From the NCBI GenBank assembly GCA_963920705.1, contig OY987227.1, positions 6,621,143 through 6,685,142 of the forward strand: DNA of 64,000 nucleotides, in the 5' to 3' direction. Below, piece by piece: positions 13,321-25,670 of the stretch (the stretch's first letter is position 1; the number at the start of each line of letters is the position of its first letter). Position numbers and translations under genes: made by a program. The stretch is from Odiellus spinosus. Its lineage: Eukaryota > Arthropoda > Arachnida > Opiliones > Phalangiidae. Below the pieces are notes generated by a model. It saw nothing but the letters and a program-made list of their open reading frames with translations. It was not told the origin of the DNA and ran no database searches.

Positions 13321-15980
13321 TCGCAAAATCACACCAGAAATAGAAAAATTACTCCCAAATCAGTTTCTTAAATGAAAAATCCCGTAAAAGGTTTTCCGTA
13401 TGTCCGACCCATCGATTTAATGGGCGCGTACGTGCTCCAAAAAAGTAGAATTTGGTCAAAAAAGTAAAATTTTCGTCATTTCTAAGGTACAAACATTTCT
13501 ATTTAGAAAAAAAAAGTTATTAAGCGCGTCATTATATTCCCATCAATTACAAAAGCCGCGATAAAGAGGTTAATGGGATGCGGGCTAAAAATTTCGTTTC
13601 TGGCCTAGTACATCCTCTTCCCCGCTTTATTCGCCCTCTATGGGGATAAATATCCTCCAAACCAGCGGCGTTGAAATGTACTGTATTGTCTAGAATTCGA
13701 CGAAATATTTCTGGACTAGAAACCAGATTTTAAAAATACAAAATTTTAAAGCTATTTGGTTCGTATGATTTGTTCTAACTTTTGATTGCGGTAGTAAATA
13801 TTTATTTTCGGTAATTGAATAAATTAATTTCGTACTGAACTCCGCTTATAAAATGGTACTTCACGAAATGGGAGATTATTCGCGCTATAGTGACGTCTAT
13901 TTGATGACCGCGTGCCCTACGAAGCTTCATTTTTTTTCTTTTTCCATGCTGCGCTAAGCCAAAGAACCATTTAGCTTGCCTCTTCACGGAGAAAAGAACA
14001 CGAAAGTAGAGACAGTCGAAAAAGGGGATGATTTAGAAACGACCCCATCGCCTTCGACCAGAGATCTTCACACCGCTTCGTTTATAGATGTAGATCTTCC
14101 CATAATACCATACCCTCTATATCGCCGACAAACCGCGGCTTGATTGTAGCGCCATCTCTGAGTAGGCGGGCATAATATGTGGCCCCACCCGCTTTCAATC
14201 CCATTTATACGCAATTCCTGGTCTTTCCACCTTTATCCGCGTCTCTAGAATCAATTTCCCCCAAAGAGGAGTATCTCTATAGCGCGGTGTTGTAAGATCT
14301 CTGATAATAACCGCGTTAGTACACGAACAAAGGCGAAAATTTAGGTAATGGGATGCTGGCAGATAACACCGACTCATTGAAGCGTTTGCTTCCAAAGTGT
14401 GTCAAATATTATTACGCCTCGTCTCAATAAGGGTCGAAGTAATTTGTCCTCGCGTCCGTCTCTCCCTTCGAAATCAATTCTCCTTGTTTTCGAAGGCGGA
14501 AAAGGTTAGCGAAGAATTATCGCCCGCTCCGAGCTAGTAATGTATATAGGAATACTCGCGGTGTTCCGACTCGGTAAAACAAATGATTCTCCGTCGCCCG
14601 CGACCGTCTTTAAATAATCGTTTCCGCCCTGCCAAAGAAAAAAACAAAAGCGTTTCCTCCCCCGCCTTACTTTCCTTAACGCCTGTCGCCACCTACTCGT
14701 ATACTCTCCTTCCTTCCGCTTGTAAAACCCTATAATATATACTATACTCCCCTAAAGAAAGGCTGAGGATAAATGGTACGGTGCCGGTTATAGTTTAGCA
14801 CTCTTACTAGGGACTGATTTTGCACCCAGAAAATTGAGGATCTATATCAATTTAAGGATGGAAAATTAAAGAAGTGATTTTAACAGATAGGTCGGCTCTC
14901 GACTCTAAAGTTAACCTCGCCCTTCGTACCCTATAAATTACGGTAGCGAACGAAGACCCCGCAGTAGCCGATTGATATAATAACTCGAAAATAACTTTCT
15001 TTATAGAAACTCACTCGCTAACCGGATTGAAAAAAATCACCCACTTCCCCTCTACGGAAGATAGATATTTATTCTTGACCGATAAACTTTTATCTCGCGG
15101 CTTGGCATAGTTTGCTTAACCCGTCTCTTTAGTAACCCTGGACTATACGAACGTCATTATTAAGATCATTATTTCACCCATTTCGCGAGCTTTACCCATC
15201 AATTTTAGTAGTAAGTCGATGCGTTATCGTCATTGCCTTTAAAAGCGTTAGAGGTGTGGCTATAATATGGGCTAACCATCTTGTTATCACTCCATCACTA
15301 AAAATAAAACAATTTCTTTCAAAAAATTGTTTAAGTTGTTAACTGTATATCTAGAGTATTTTGACGGACGACTCGGTAAATTAGAGGCGCGCTAATAACT
15401 GCCACGCCGTCGGCCGTTATTAATTAAGCTAGAATATTCGGGGAATTGCCGCGTAAACGAGCCGCCCAAGTTCTTATTCCAACTCGGCCGGGATCCTAAA
15501 ACGACCTTTTAAATGGATGGATTTTTAAAACGCGGAAAGAAGCGCATTTTTTATCACGCTCACTTTTTATAAAAATATCTCTAGAATCCCCCCGTAGTTC
15601 GGAGATGGAACGGAAAGAAGAGTCGTGTCAGTCCGTCCAACAACTCGCTCATTGAGAACCGACCCACCAACTGTATTATTTGATTCTATTCGGGCTCGAT
15701 CTATTAATATAGAATTATACCTAGTGTCGACACGCGCTAAATTCGAATCAAACTTTATCTACTACGTTTTCTAAGCCTCCGCGCCATTCCAATTCAACCG
15801 CGCAGCCGATGCCAGTTAAGGCGTATCTAGAAATACGTTTGGTACGACAAATAATAATATTACGTCAATATTCGTTTCTTTATTAACGTCAACTTGACCA
15901 GTTGTACGAAGAGGGAGGTGGAGAATACCCTATATTATTCTTATTTAATTAACTGTTTGTATTTGTTTATTGTCGTTTAG
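13321..15980. other. No recognisable gene; probable 5' region of the KH gene
   Basis: Short open frames only, none with family resemblance. It ends at the TTTAG acceptor of the first supported KH-gene exon, so part of it is probably intron or 5' regulatory DNA for that gene. It also includes a dispersed-repeat copy at about 14119-14395. Confidence 0.45.
14119..14395 (+). repeat. Dispersed repeat containing GCGCCATCTCTGAGTAGG, copy 1
   Basis: Shares CGACAAAC...GATTGTAGCGCCATCT with 21045-21080, and further on AGCG...GTTGTAAGATCTCTGAT with 21508-21530, in the same order and orientation. The spacing differs (about 140 versus 440 bp), so one copy has an insertion or the other a deletion. An old dispersed element of unknown class. 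Confidence 0.6.
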
Positions 15981-18900
15981 ACGGAGATCGTAGCATGACA
16001 CCGACGATGGTGGACAACTTGGGCGGCAACTCTAAGGGTGGTCAGTCCGTTAGTCCTTCGCCCCTCCTCGACATTCACAAAGGAAGACCCGTCCGCCTAC
16101 AAGTACGAGTACTCGTTCCCGTCAAAGACCATCCCAACGTAAGTACAAGTATACGACTTGAACTGAAAATGTACCGGTACTTCTTCAGACTCGAGATATC
16201 TTAGGGATAAGATTACCTCGTCGAAATTTTGTTATTGGCTCGTGGTTATATCGCGCCTCTTTAACAATGCATTTTCTACGGGCAATGGCTGGAAGGACAC
16301 GGTCTTGCCCAGGAGGGAAAAAATGAAATATTCATAGTTAAACAAGGATGTTTCCTACGAAAGGCTTCATGTTCTTCTGGTAACTCATTCGGTGCCTAGA
16401 TGTAAATAGATAATGAGGCAACTAGTCCAGGGACACGCCGACAAATAGAGAGCTAGCAAAAATTTCGAAATTTATTAATGATTGAACAAATATCAAAGGA
16501 AAAGTACTACGTATAATGTACAATTGGATTGAATATTTTCTAAAATTGAGTTTCCTTTTTTTTTGTTTTTGTGATGTTCCTATAGCCTCGTCTTCGTTTG
16601 ATATTTTGTAGGCCGGCAATTTCGTTAAAAGACGCTCGAGTATATTAGCTTCTCACTCTTTCAAAGTTCTTTTAGTTTCTAAAAAAAGAAGAAAAAAACT
16701 TGGCTTTTAGAGTTTATTATCCCAGGCTGCCGCCTGTGCTCGGGGTTGGCGCTTTTGGCGTTAAATATTAAAGCTACCCTCGTCTCCGAAACACTGATCC
16801 CAGTTAGCCTGAACTACTTTCACGCTCATCGGGTTTAGTTACTATTTCCATTGACAACTCGCTCGGTTTTAACTATAAACTCTTGTCTGTTCTAAGGTTG
16901 CGCTTTCTCGCTACGAATATACCACCTTCCTTATTTTTGCTCTTTCTATCTTTTATCTAGTTTAATTTTGTCGGCAAACTTCTCGGCCCCAAAGGAAACT
17001 CGCTTAAAAGACTCCAGGAAGAAACTCAGACCAAAATGGCCATTTTGGGCAGAGGTTCCATGAGAGACAAAGCTAAGGTAAGCTATAAATCGACTACAAA
17101 ATATTAGTAGAAGCAAACCCTATATTTTTCAAATTTCGGACTATTTACTAAGAACACGTCATACAGATTTACAGTCTGATTAGCGTTCTTTTTAAATTTT
17201 ACTCTTGTCTCGTAATGAGGTTCTATTATTATGTTTTTGCCGTCCGAAATTTTTCCGTAGCCAATCACGAACCTTCTTAATCATTAAGACTAATTCTCAC
17301 CAAGTAGTTTTTTCAACCAAAAGCAAAAACGAGAAAATATTTCCGCCAAGCTAGCGAAAAATTTGCGTTATCGATAGCGTCATTATTACGGAAGAACCAG
17401 GATGTTTGTGACCAAGTTTAGGGACTTTATACGGAGGTGGTATCTCCAGTACTTATCCAAAAACTCGTTTTTGTCTCGTCTCCAGGAGGAAGAGTTGAGG
17501 AAATTGGGTGATCCGAAGCACGCCCATTTGAACGAAGAGCTTCACGTCGAGATCACCTCGTTCGCCCCCGCCGCCGACGCCTACGGACGGCTCGCCCACG
17601 CGCTCGCCGAAGTCAAGAGATTCCTCGTACCAGTAAGTAGCGAGCGCCGATTCAGAGTATCGGACCCTTACCTCTTTCGTCAATGAACCCCGAGGAATAT
17701 TTGTAGGACTATTACGACGACATTCGACAACACCAACTGCGCGAGTTGGCCATCCTAAACGGAGACCGGAAAAAGGGCAAAGCAGGTAACGGGGAAGTCT
17801 CGGACGGCAACTACGAAGAGGCGGACGACGATCGCTCTAATGGCCCCTCCCCCGTGCCCGCCCAAGCTCCGACCCGCCCCGTATACGGACGCCACCCTCA
17901 GGGCTCTTCGGCGCCCATCCCTTCCAACCAAACCTCGAAAGGAGGAGGGGCCACCCCCGCCGGGGGTGTGACCCGAAGCTCCTCTAACCCCTCCGTCGCC
18001 CGACACGTTCGTCGCGCCTACCGACAGACGGCCAGCGGGCAGACGCGAGTCACCACTTATTTGGCCAAGGAACCAGCCAGGCTGCAGTATATTAGCGACG
18101 AAGATTACGTAAGTAACCGAACGAATTATTAAACAGTTACTCGGCGGTATTGAGAATATATTCTTCCTCCGGCAGGTGTACGACGAAGGATATCCTAGCG
18201 ACGGCCCAGACGTACTCACCAAACAATTCCCCAGATTAAGGTATATATTTGACTTTCCTCTTCGAAAAAACGGATTAAAAATGACCCAAGCTCTTAATTG
18301 GTTCGTCTTCAGATCGGCTCCCTTCGTCGACTACGATGATCACTTGTCACCCGAGCAGGTAGGCGACGTTTACGAGGGCAACGGATACGGACCCAAGGAC
18401 TTTGTCGGTAAGGATCCTAGACCCATACTTAGTATAAGTATCTTTAAGAACCCGTAGATGCGCGAGAGAACATTGAAATAGGGTTAGACACGGGCGAAAA
18501 TTGTCCTAACTGCGCATTCTTTATTGTCAAATATTGGGTATTGAATAGAATCTGTCGGCAGCCCAGTAGAGTAGAGTAAGATGGAAGTGGTTTATATTTC
18601 GAAACCACGGGATGCGGGCGTTATAGACCGATTTTTTGGACGTTTCCTCATCATACTCACGAGAGAAGTATATCATCGGGGTACCAGCTGCCCAAGTATA
18701 TTCTACAAGTTCTTGATATAGTCCTGATTAACTGGTCAATAGCTTTTTTACTTTGGGTGCGGGTGTAAGATAAAAGAGTAAGAACTGAAGGCTTAATGCT
18801 AGAGAGCCAATAGAGATCTCGTTATTTTTAACCTTACGTAAGGGGACTATCGGGAAAAGATGTAAAAAGCTCGTAAAGCCATAACAATCCTCGTTAAAGA

Positions 18901-19413
18901 CCCTAAAGGCCACTCTCGATAGTTTTTTGTTATTTTTTACATCTCATCGATTTTGGAGCGAGTGGGTTTCGTTGTTCCGAAAAATCGTTGGGCTGTTACG
19001 CCGGTTTCCATTGGGAAAAATTTATCTCTTCCATTGAGTGATGAAAACCGGAGACTTTTTTCTTTGGGCTCCAGAAGCAATCCCGAAGAAATTTACGGGA
19101 TTTATTTTGAATCGCTTCGGGAACAGCTCAAAGAAAAATTCCATAAGGTAAACGTGTCAATAAAGTTTATGGTTAAGAAATATTGACATCCAAGGTTGCC
19201 AAAATGAATTCCCCTGGAAATTGCCGGCGATTGAGCCTATATTTGGAAGAGCGCTTACTTAATCTAGTCTTTGGTGTCTTCACAGGCGAAGAATGGGTGT
19301 CCTCTCGTGGAATGGCTGTCAGCAGATTAAAAACGGCTACGGGTCGCGGGGTATCGCGTCCAGTGGTGTATCGGGAACACCCTTATTTCGCCTCATCGGT
19401 CACTCGTTACTAG
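15981..19413 (+). CDS. Sam68/KHDRBS-like STAR-family KH RNA-binding protein (N-terminus incomplete)
   Basis: A nuclear RNA-binding regulator of splicing and mRNA fate, by family. Exons read: 15981-16138, 16961-17077, 17486-17632, 17707-18108, 18176-18240, 18313-18407 and 19286-19413. From the ATG at 15995 they encode 365 residues. The KH domain begins in the first exon ([12 protein letters not shown]) and continues with [20 protein letters not shown] and [18 protein letters not shown] is the RNA-contacting loop. QUA2-like sequence follows ([18 protein letters not shown]), then a Gly/Pro/Ser-rich region and a Tyr-rich tail. The end, [16 protein letters not shown], closely matches the YREHPYGRY tail of Sam68, which fixes the last exon. 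The QUA1 dimerisation segment normally before KH is not in these exons, so upstream coding exons probably exist. The 72-nt intron 18241-18312 is stop-free and in frame, so its retention would insert 24 residues. Confidence 0.9.
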
Positions 19414-20075
19414 CCCGCGCGCACCGGCCAGCCAATGAAATCGAACAAAAAAACATCCCGCCCCCAACGCGACAAAGAGACGAACGTCATTACAAATCCA
19501 ATCCCACCCAACGTGTACCAACTATCATTACGATACCACTTCGCGCGATTTCCGTCTAATATTCTTGGTCAATTCTCTCTTCTCGCGCGCGAGCCTGACA
19601 ACAATAACTGGCCGTCGTGACGTCATCGCCGCCTCGCGAATAATACGGACCGAGATAAAGACGAACTTAAAGGGTGACTTCCCTTCGATAATCCCCACTA
19701 TCCACCACCGAAAACATAAAAACCCAACGGCGATAGAGAAATTGAAAATCGCGCGTTCATATTCGCGGCCAAGGCTTAAAAGAAAAACGAGAAAATTATT
19801 ATATTATAATATAATTGGTCACGAATAATGCCCGCCCCCGTCCTTAATGTTACGTCAGGCGAACGCGAATCGCCGATTGGACGAAGTAGTCGACGTCATC
19901 CGTGTTGGGAACTTTCATCAGAGGACAACCAGCCAGCCAGCCGACTCGCGTTAAATACTCTCTCGAAATTATTGTCGCCAATTCTCGTATTCCCAAAAAC
20001 GCGCTCTCAGAGCGCGTGCGCGCAAAAATGTTTTTATTTTTCCAACCGAAGATCGTCGTGTAGGTAATTATAGAA
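19414..20075. promoter_or_regulatory. CpG-rich segment with CRE and CCAAT-like motifs
   Basis: Directly after the KH-gene stop the sequence becomes CpG-rich. It holds a perfect CRE palindrome TGACGTCA at 19618-19625, further GACGTCA-type sites near 19889, and CCAAT or its complement near 19433, 19875 and 19813. It ends near a possible donor, GTAG|GTAATTATAG. This could be a promoter with a 5' exon, or merely the 3' UTR and flank of the KH gene. No coding exon downstream supports a specific gene. Confidence 0.3.
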
Positions 20076-21741
20076 TTTTCTTTCGCTATATTAGTTTATT
20101 TTATCGGAGTTAATTACCGGTACGAAGAAATTTCAATTTTTTTCATATTTTGGTTTATTCTCGTTTTTCGTTTAAATATTCTTCGTTTTAATTTAATTAT
20201 ATCAGAAAATTAAATCGTGGCGCGCGTCCTTAAACTTAATTAAATTTAATCGTCTAAATTGCGTATTTAATTCGTTCCCGGAATTTTTCTCCCGAGCCAA
20301 GGCTTAAATATTTAAAGTAGTTTAGTCTAAAAATCCCATTTCCGTAAATGAAATTTAAAATAAGCCACTACTTAGTCTATCGTTGGCTAAATAGCTTGGC
20401 TTAAAAAATTTATTATTAAAACTTTAAAACTTTTACTGAAAATGGTTGCCTCTATATACAAAACAAATACAAAAAATATTTAAAACTATCGCGACGCGAA
20501 AGGTCATTGGTGCGAAAAAAATATATGTCGCGTTAAAATATGAGAAGAAAACTTTTTTTTTTTTTGGAATCTATATTAATTCTTATTGGTCTTTATAAAT
20601 TTTACTACGAGAAAGATGGGGAGATTACTACGAGGCCAGTTGTACCGAAACAATTTTGAAACAAGTAACAAGTTCGTATTTTAAAAATAGTCTAAATGTT
20701 ATCGCTAAATTTCGGGTTTCTAAAAACAAAAAGTTGTAAGTCGTTAAACCTTTTCATTAAATCGTAAAAGAGTAAAATCGAAACGCTAAATTTATTTACC
20801 TAAAATCGTCAAATTTGGAAAAAGGATTCATTTAAACTAAAGCTATTTACGACCTACTTGGCCCTATGAGTTGTACCCGAATCCGACGATATGCCCAATT
20901 CGCGGACAGCTTCTATTTTATACAAAAACTATAGCTTCGTTTTTCTAAAATTACCCTTTTATACGTAACGAGGACGATTATAGTCAGAGAGCTTATAACG
21001 CTGCGCTAAAGAGATATTCCTCTTTCTAAAACATCTATGTCGTCGACAAACGGCTGGGTGATTGTAGCGCCATCTCTGAGTAGGGGATAAGGGGATTTCG
21101 AAAAATGCGCGAAAGAGGAGGAGCTTACTTGGGGGATGTTGCCGTCGACGTCATAGCTTGTAAAGCTCATAGCCCTCGTGAGCACTGAGCATTTCTTAAG
21201 CTTATTTCTATATCCGTGTCAGCTCTCAAGGTCGGGTCTCTCCCGAGGGACTTCTTAGCCGTCTGACCCCTAGCGTTTTATGAAAAGGAAATAACTGCCC
21301 CGCATAACCTTAATGCCGCGTGATTTCGTGACGTAGCTAGCAACATTCGAACAAGATGTCGCACCCTCAAGTCCTTTAAACCATATCAGCTATGGTTTAA
21401 CCTTTAATTGGAATTCTGAACCTTTATACTGATTATCCCCGTGTCTTCCGGATGGCGCCACATGTCTCTGGAAGTCACTTTTCCCCAAAAATGCGCGTAT
21501 CTTCTTAGCGAAGCGTTGTAAGATATCTGATTATAATTTTATTTATAAATTATAACTTTAATTGTAAACGAATTAATCTCTTAAACTCGATTTAAAGTCG
21601 CGTTATTTGGCGTATCGTCCGAAAAGGGTAAAAAATAGGTCAAAAATAGGCCTTAATTTAAATTTTTTTATCCTTCTGGTCGGGGCTCTGACTTTTACCG
21701 GATTGTTCGGGATCCGCCCGAAAGTATTATATTACTAAATG

Positions 21742-21773
<32 letters not shown>

Positions 21774-22119
21774 AAGTCATTTATCGTTTTTGTATAGAAA
21801 ATATATATATATAAATTATATTATATATAAAGAAATTAAAAAAACAACAAAGTTTGTAAATAAAAACCACGCAAAGTTGTATATAAAACAGAACAAAAAA
21901 GAATGAAATTCGGGTTCCGCTTCGCAAGTTTCCTACTCGCTCGCTATCTTATAGAAAACTTTAAAAAGGTATTTTATTCCAAAATTAATCCTTTCTAACT
22001 AAAACTTACGCATGAATTATTTTTCTGGTAGTTTTTCGTTGAAAAATTAAAGAAAAAACCCTAAAGTTTTATCTAACCAGCTCGAAAAATTTAAAAAACT
22101 ATTTTAAACAGAAAAAAAA

Positions 22120-22150
<31 letters not shown>

Positions 22151-22612
22151 AACATTCAGAGATAAATTTATTAAATGTCAGTGTTTTTTAGTATAGCATG
22201 GCTCGTTTCGTAATATCTGGTCTGAGTATTATCATTTTCAAATTGAATTAATTAATCTATTTCGTTCCGTTTCAATGTTCATTTCAGATCATTTCCGCGA
22301 CGCCCCGAAAACATCCGAGTTTCTTCGAAAATTCAATTTCTATTTTATCAATAAAATAATTAAAAGATATATAGATGATTATATATATATTTTTTTTAAT
22401 TTTAAGCTCCTTTACTCTTTGAAATTAGTCGTAAAATATACTAATAACGAAGTAGGCCTACGTAGTATTAATATTAAGATTATGGTTTTGACTAGTGACT
22501 CTTTTCTTGGATCGAAAAATTGACGAATTTCAATATTCCGAGACCTTTAGCGGTACAATTTTATAACCGAAGTCTGCTTCCCCCAGCCCCCTATTCTACT
22601 TCCATGTAGTCC
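20076..22612. other. AT-rich gene-free DNA
   Basis: AT-rich sequence with a poly-A run at about 21742-21770, an ATA microsatellite near 22125-22150 and no recognisable protein. It contains a dispersed repeat copy at 21036-21540. Confidence 0.55.
21036..21540 (+). repeat. Dispersed repeat containing GCGCCATCTCTGAGTAGG, copy 2
   Basis: Partner of 14119-14395. It shares the block TAGCGCCATCTCTGAGTAGG near 21065 and the block GTTGTAAGATATCTGAT near 21515. The DNA between these blocks is longer than in copy 1. Confidence 0.6.
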
Positions 22613-22617
22613 CACTA

Positions 22618-22955
22618 CACGGTTGCCACAGGTGAGGAAAATCCGGGAAAAGTCAGGGAATTTGAAAATGAATAAAAAAAGTCAGGGAATTTTCAGATAT
22701 TTTAAAAAGTTAGGGAATTTAAAGATCTTTCAAGAAGCCAGGAAATTACAATCATTATCTGCAGAAAAGATTTAAGGCTGACCGTGTCAGTTGTATAGAT
22801 TAGAACAAAGATACGCGTTCAAAAAGTTTGGCGGACGCGATTATATAAAAAATAAAAGGTTAAAAATTGGGTAGTATTAGCTGAAACGGCCAGGGAAAAT
22901 CGTTAGAAAAAGTCAGGGAAAAACCTGGAAATGTGAAAAAACTGTAGCAACCCTG
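22618..22955. mobile_element. Small terminal-inverted-repeat element (GTCAGGGAA family)
   Basis: About 338 bp beginning CACGGTTGCCACAG and ending CTGTAGCAACCCTG, imperfect inverted copies. The interior repeats GTCAGGGAATTT-type blocks several times in both halves. It is flanked by CACTA on both sides (22613-22617 and 22956-22960), a possible 5-bp target duplication. It has no coding capacity, so it would be non-autonomous. The superfamily is uncertain because the duplication is short. Confidence 0.65.
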
Positions 22956-23004
22956 CACTAGGTAACTTCTAAATTTACTTTTCGCGTATACTAGGCATAT
23001 TAAG

Positions 23005-23244
23005 CAGGGACGGAAATAAGGAATTTTTCTTATTGGACAAATGTCCAGTAACCCCCCTTAAAAATTCAAAAGTTATCGGTCATTTAACAAAATTACCGGA
23101 CAATGCTACATTTCTTGTATTGAAATGTACTTTTTTTTTTATCGGACATATGTCCAGTGACCCCCTCTTAAAAATAAAAAGTTATCGGACATTTGGAAAA
23201 TTTATCGGACAATGACCAGTGACTTGTGGTTATTTCCGTCCCTG
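23005..23244. mobile_element. hAT-type MITE (CAGGGACGGAAATAA ends)
   Basis: A 240-bp element starting CAGGGACGGAAATAA and ending TTATTTCCGTCCCTG, perfect inverted repeats. It is flanked by an exact 8-bp duplication ATATTAAG (22997-23004 and 23245-23252), the duplication length typical of hAT transposons. The interior holds repeated TATCGGACA and GGACA...TGTCCAGT palindromes. It carries no protein and depends on a transposase elsewhere. Confidence 0.92.
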
Positions 23245-23259
23245 ATATTAAGTCTAATT

Positions 23260-24325
23260 TGCACCGGGCGAAAAACAATTTTATTTATTGCTGTGGAAAA
23301 TGTTTTATTAAGAAAACTAATACCGCGAAAAGACTTAACGGATTTTTTTTTATTTTTTGCAGCAAAAACTGCTTGGTGAAAATTAGCCTTTATGCGAGAA
23401 AAGGCGGGAAATGTTAAGCTCGCCAACATTTGTCCATAAGCGCCATTACAAGGTCATTTTCTTTCGCGGCTATGAAGCACACAACGACAGAAGAACTTAT
23501 CAATAGGCCTTTTTATAAAATAACCTTGGAAACGGATAAAAGAGCCGTTAAAAAGCACCCGTTTGTATTGAAGATGTTGCTTTTTCCAAGGTTGGTTCAA
23601 AGTATAGGATTTTCTATACTTCTGCCAATCTTGAAACTAACAAAAAGAACCGTTAAATAGAACCCGTTTCTACGGAAGATGTTGCCTTTTTTCAAGGTTG
23701 GGACGAAGTCAGAATTTATGTTATCGTCTATTGATATCGCAAGTTTATAACTCATGTAGAAGATGAGCTGTAAACCTTTGGTGATATTTAATAGTCAAGT
23801 TCAGCAACGAAAAGTAGACGAAACTTAAAAAAGTTTATTTTATTTAATAGGGGAACAGCGTAGATGAAGGTAGATAGCGTGTACTTAAGGGCGCCAAAAA
23901 TAAATTTAACGTGTAACAATGAAAAATTGTACCGACAGTAAACTAAAAGTTGAAGTATTGACAGCGGTACCCAGTTCGTTGCCAGGGGCACATTTCTCGT
24001 TGATGTGAATGACGATTAAATTCACGATGGCCTTTGAATACTAAAGACGAAAAAGCATTCAATACAGAAATGTAACCTCGAACGAAACACCGAATACATT
24101 TTTGAACGTCGGGGTGCTGTACAAAATTCGGTGATCTCAGGGAAATATATAGTCATAATACGAAGAATTCTTCCCATTGATTTAGATTCTAAAATCTCTG
24201 TTAGTTTGCAGTTTTAGTATTTGCCTCTCCCGTTCATATTGCTCCATGGGCGATGACGTTATTTCCTTTTTGAGCAGAAGTTCAGAACTTCCGTTCGGCA
24301 GTCGGCACTTATCAACAGCGTGAAA
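23260..24325. other. Intergenic DNA upstream of MAK16
   Basis: Contains a diverged tandem duplication near 23535-23715 (GAGCCGTTAAA...GAAGATGTTGCTTTTTCCAAGG twice) and ordinary AT-rich DNA. The MAK16 promoter and 5' UTR must lie in the last few hundred bases before 24326, but no TATA box or initiator is clear enough to call. Confidence 0.4.
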
Positions 24326-25636
24326 ATGCAGCACGATGATGTAAATTCTAAATATTCTTCTTTATTATCTTGTAAATTTCATTTCTTTAACAAATATTCG
24401 TTAATTACTTTATAACAGGTAATTTGGAGCATAATTAAGGGAACGTTTTGTTCCTATAAAGTCAAGTAAGTGCTGTATTATCGAATATTGATTTTTTAGC
24501 TAGGCCTTGGCTCCTGATATTTTAAACATGAGTTTTGAAACGTCAATGATAATATTAATGATTTTCGTTTCTTAGCACCAGAAATACGCAACAATTTTGT
24601 CGTAACGAATATAATCTCACTGGACTATGCAACAGGTCGTCATGTCCTTTAGCAAACAGTCAATACGCCACCATTCGAGAAGAAAATGGTAAGTTCTTCA
24701 TTTAAGCTTTTCAAATAGGATTTAAAGTTCAGTTTTACCCGGAAAATGTTAGGTATTTGTTATCTATACATGAAAACGATTGAGAGGGCGGCATTTCCTG
24801 ATCGATTATGGGAAAAAATCAAGCTCTCCAAGAACTATGAAACGGCATTGAGACAGATCGACGAGAACTTGATTTATTGGCCTAGTTTTATTAAACACAA
24901 ATGCAAACAACGGTTCACTAAAATACTTCAGTATATAATTCGGATGAGGAAATTGAAACTTAAACGAGGGTAAGTTAAGTCTTGTATCATTTTTTTCTTG
25001 AAGTAAAACATCTTCTTTGTTTTTTTACTTCTAGAAAGAAATTGGTTCCATTACAAAGAAAAATTGAAAGACGAGAAAAGAGGAGAGAAGAGAAAGCTTT
25101 GATCGCTGCCAGATTAGATAACGCCATTGAGAAAGAATTGTTAGAGAGATTGAAGAAAGGAACGGTCTGTTTATCTCGTTGTTTTTAAATTATTTATTCT
25201 AAGCTTGGGACTTAACTCGAACTAATTTTTAGTATGGAGATATTTATAATTTCCCGCAACATGCCTTCGATAAAGCCCTTGATAACCAGGAAGTGGAAAG
25301 CGAAACTGACGAGGATGAAGAAGAACTCGAAAAAGAGACCGAAATGGAAGAGGAGGTAAAAAATATTAAGCCATTTTGTCCTCTTCATGTTTTGGTAAGT
25401 AACTTGTAAGTTTGTGGAAAATTGTTCAGGACGATAGCGGTCAAGTAGAGTACGTAGCCGCTGAGGATTTTGAAGAGAGTGACGCTTCGGACGTGGAGGA
25501 TTGGGATGATAAAGATTCCAGTTCGGAACAAGACGAAGCCAAAGCCATCTCCAATATTAATAAAAGAAAGAAATCTCGCATTGAAATCGAATACGAAAAT
25601 GAACCTTCAACCTCAAAAAGGCCAGCTATGGCGTGA
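24326..25636 (+). CDS. MAK16: MAK16 ribosome-biogenesis factor
   Basis: A nucleolar protein needed for 60S ribosomal-subunit assembly (family knowledge). Seven exons: 24326-24340, 24419-24465, 24576-24688, 24753-24969, 25035-25164, 25233-25355 and 25430-25636. They join in frame to 283 residues, close to the roughly 300 usual. The first exon encodes only MQHDD, the invariant family start. The conserved cysteine-rich N-terminus follows ([40 protein letters not shown]), then [20 protein letters not shown] and [12 protein letters not shown]. The basic [19 protein letters not shown] region and [17 protein letters not shown] come next. The C-terminus is strongly acidic (Asp/Glu/Ser), then a short basic segment. 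Introns are 65-110 nt; the exon 5 donor GTCTGT is weak. A polyadenylation signal follows the stop. Confidence 0.97.
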
Positions 25637-25664
25637 ATGATCCAAAACATTTTGTGTTTAAAAG

Positions 25665-25670
25665 AATAAA
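25665..25670 (+). promoter_or_regulatory. Polyadenylation signal of MAK16
   Basis: AATAAA, 29 bp after the MAK16 stop codon and followed by T-rich sequence. It implies a very short 3' UTR. Confidence 0.7.

Noticed and set aside
17755-18222. 155-codon minus-strand open frame
   Set aside because: It is the antisense shadow of the GC-rich KH-gene exon 17707-18108.
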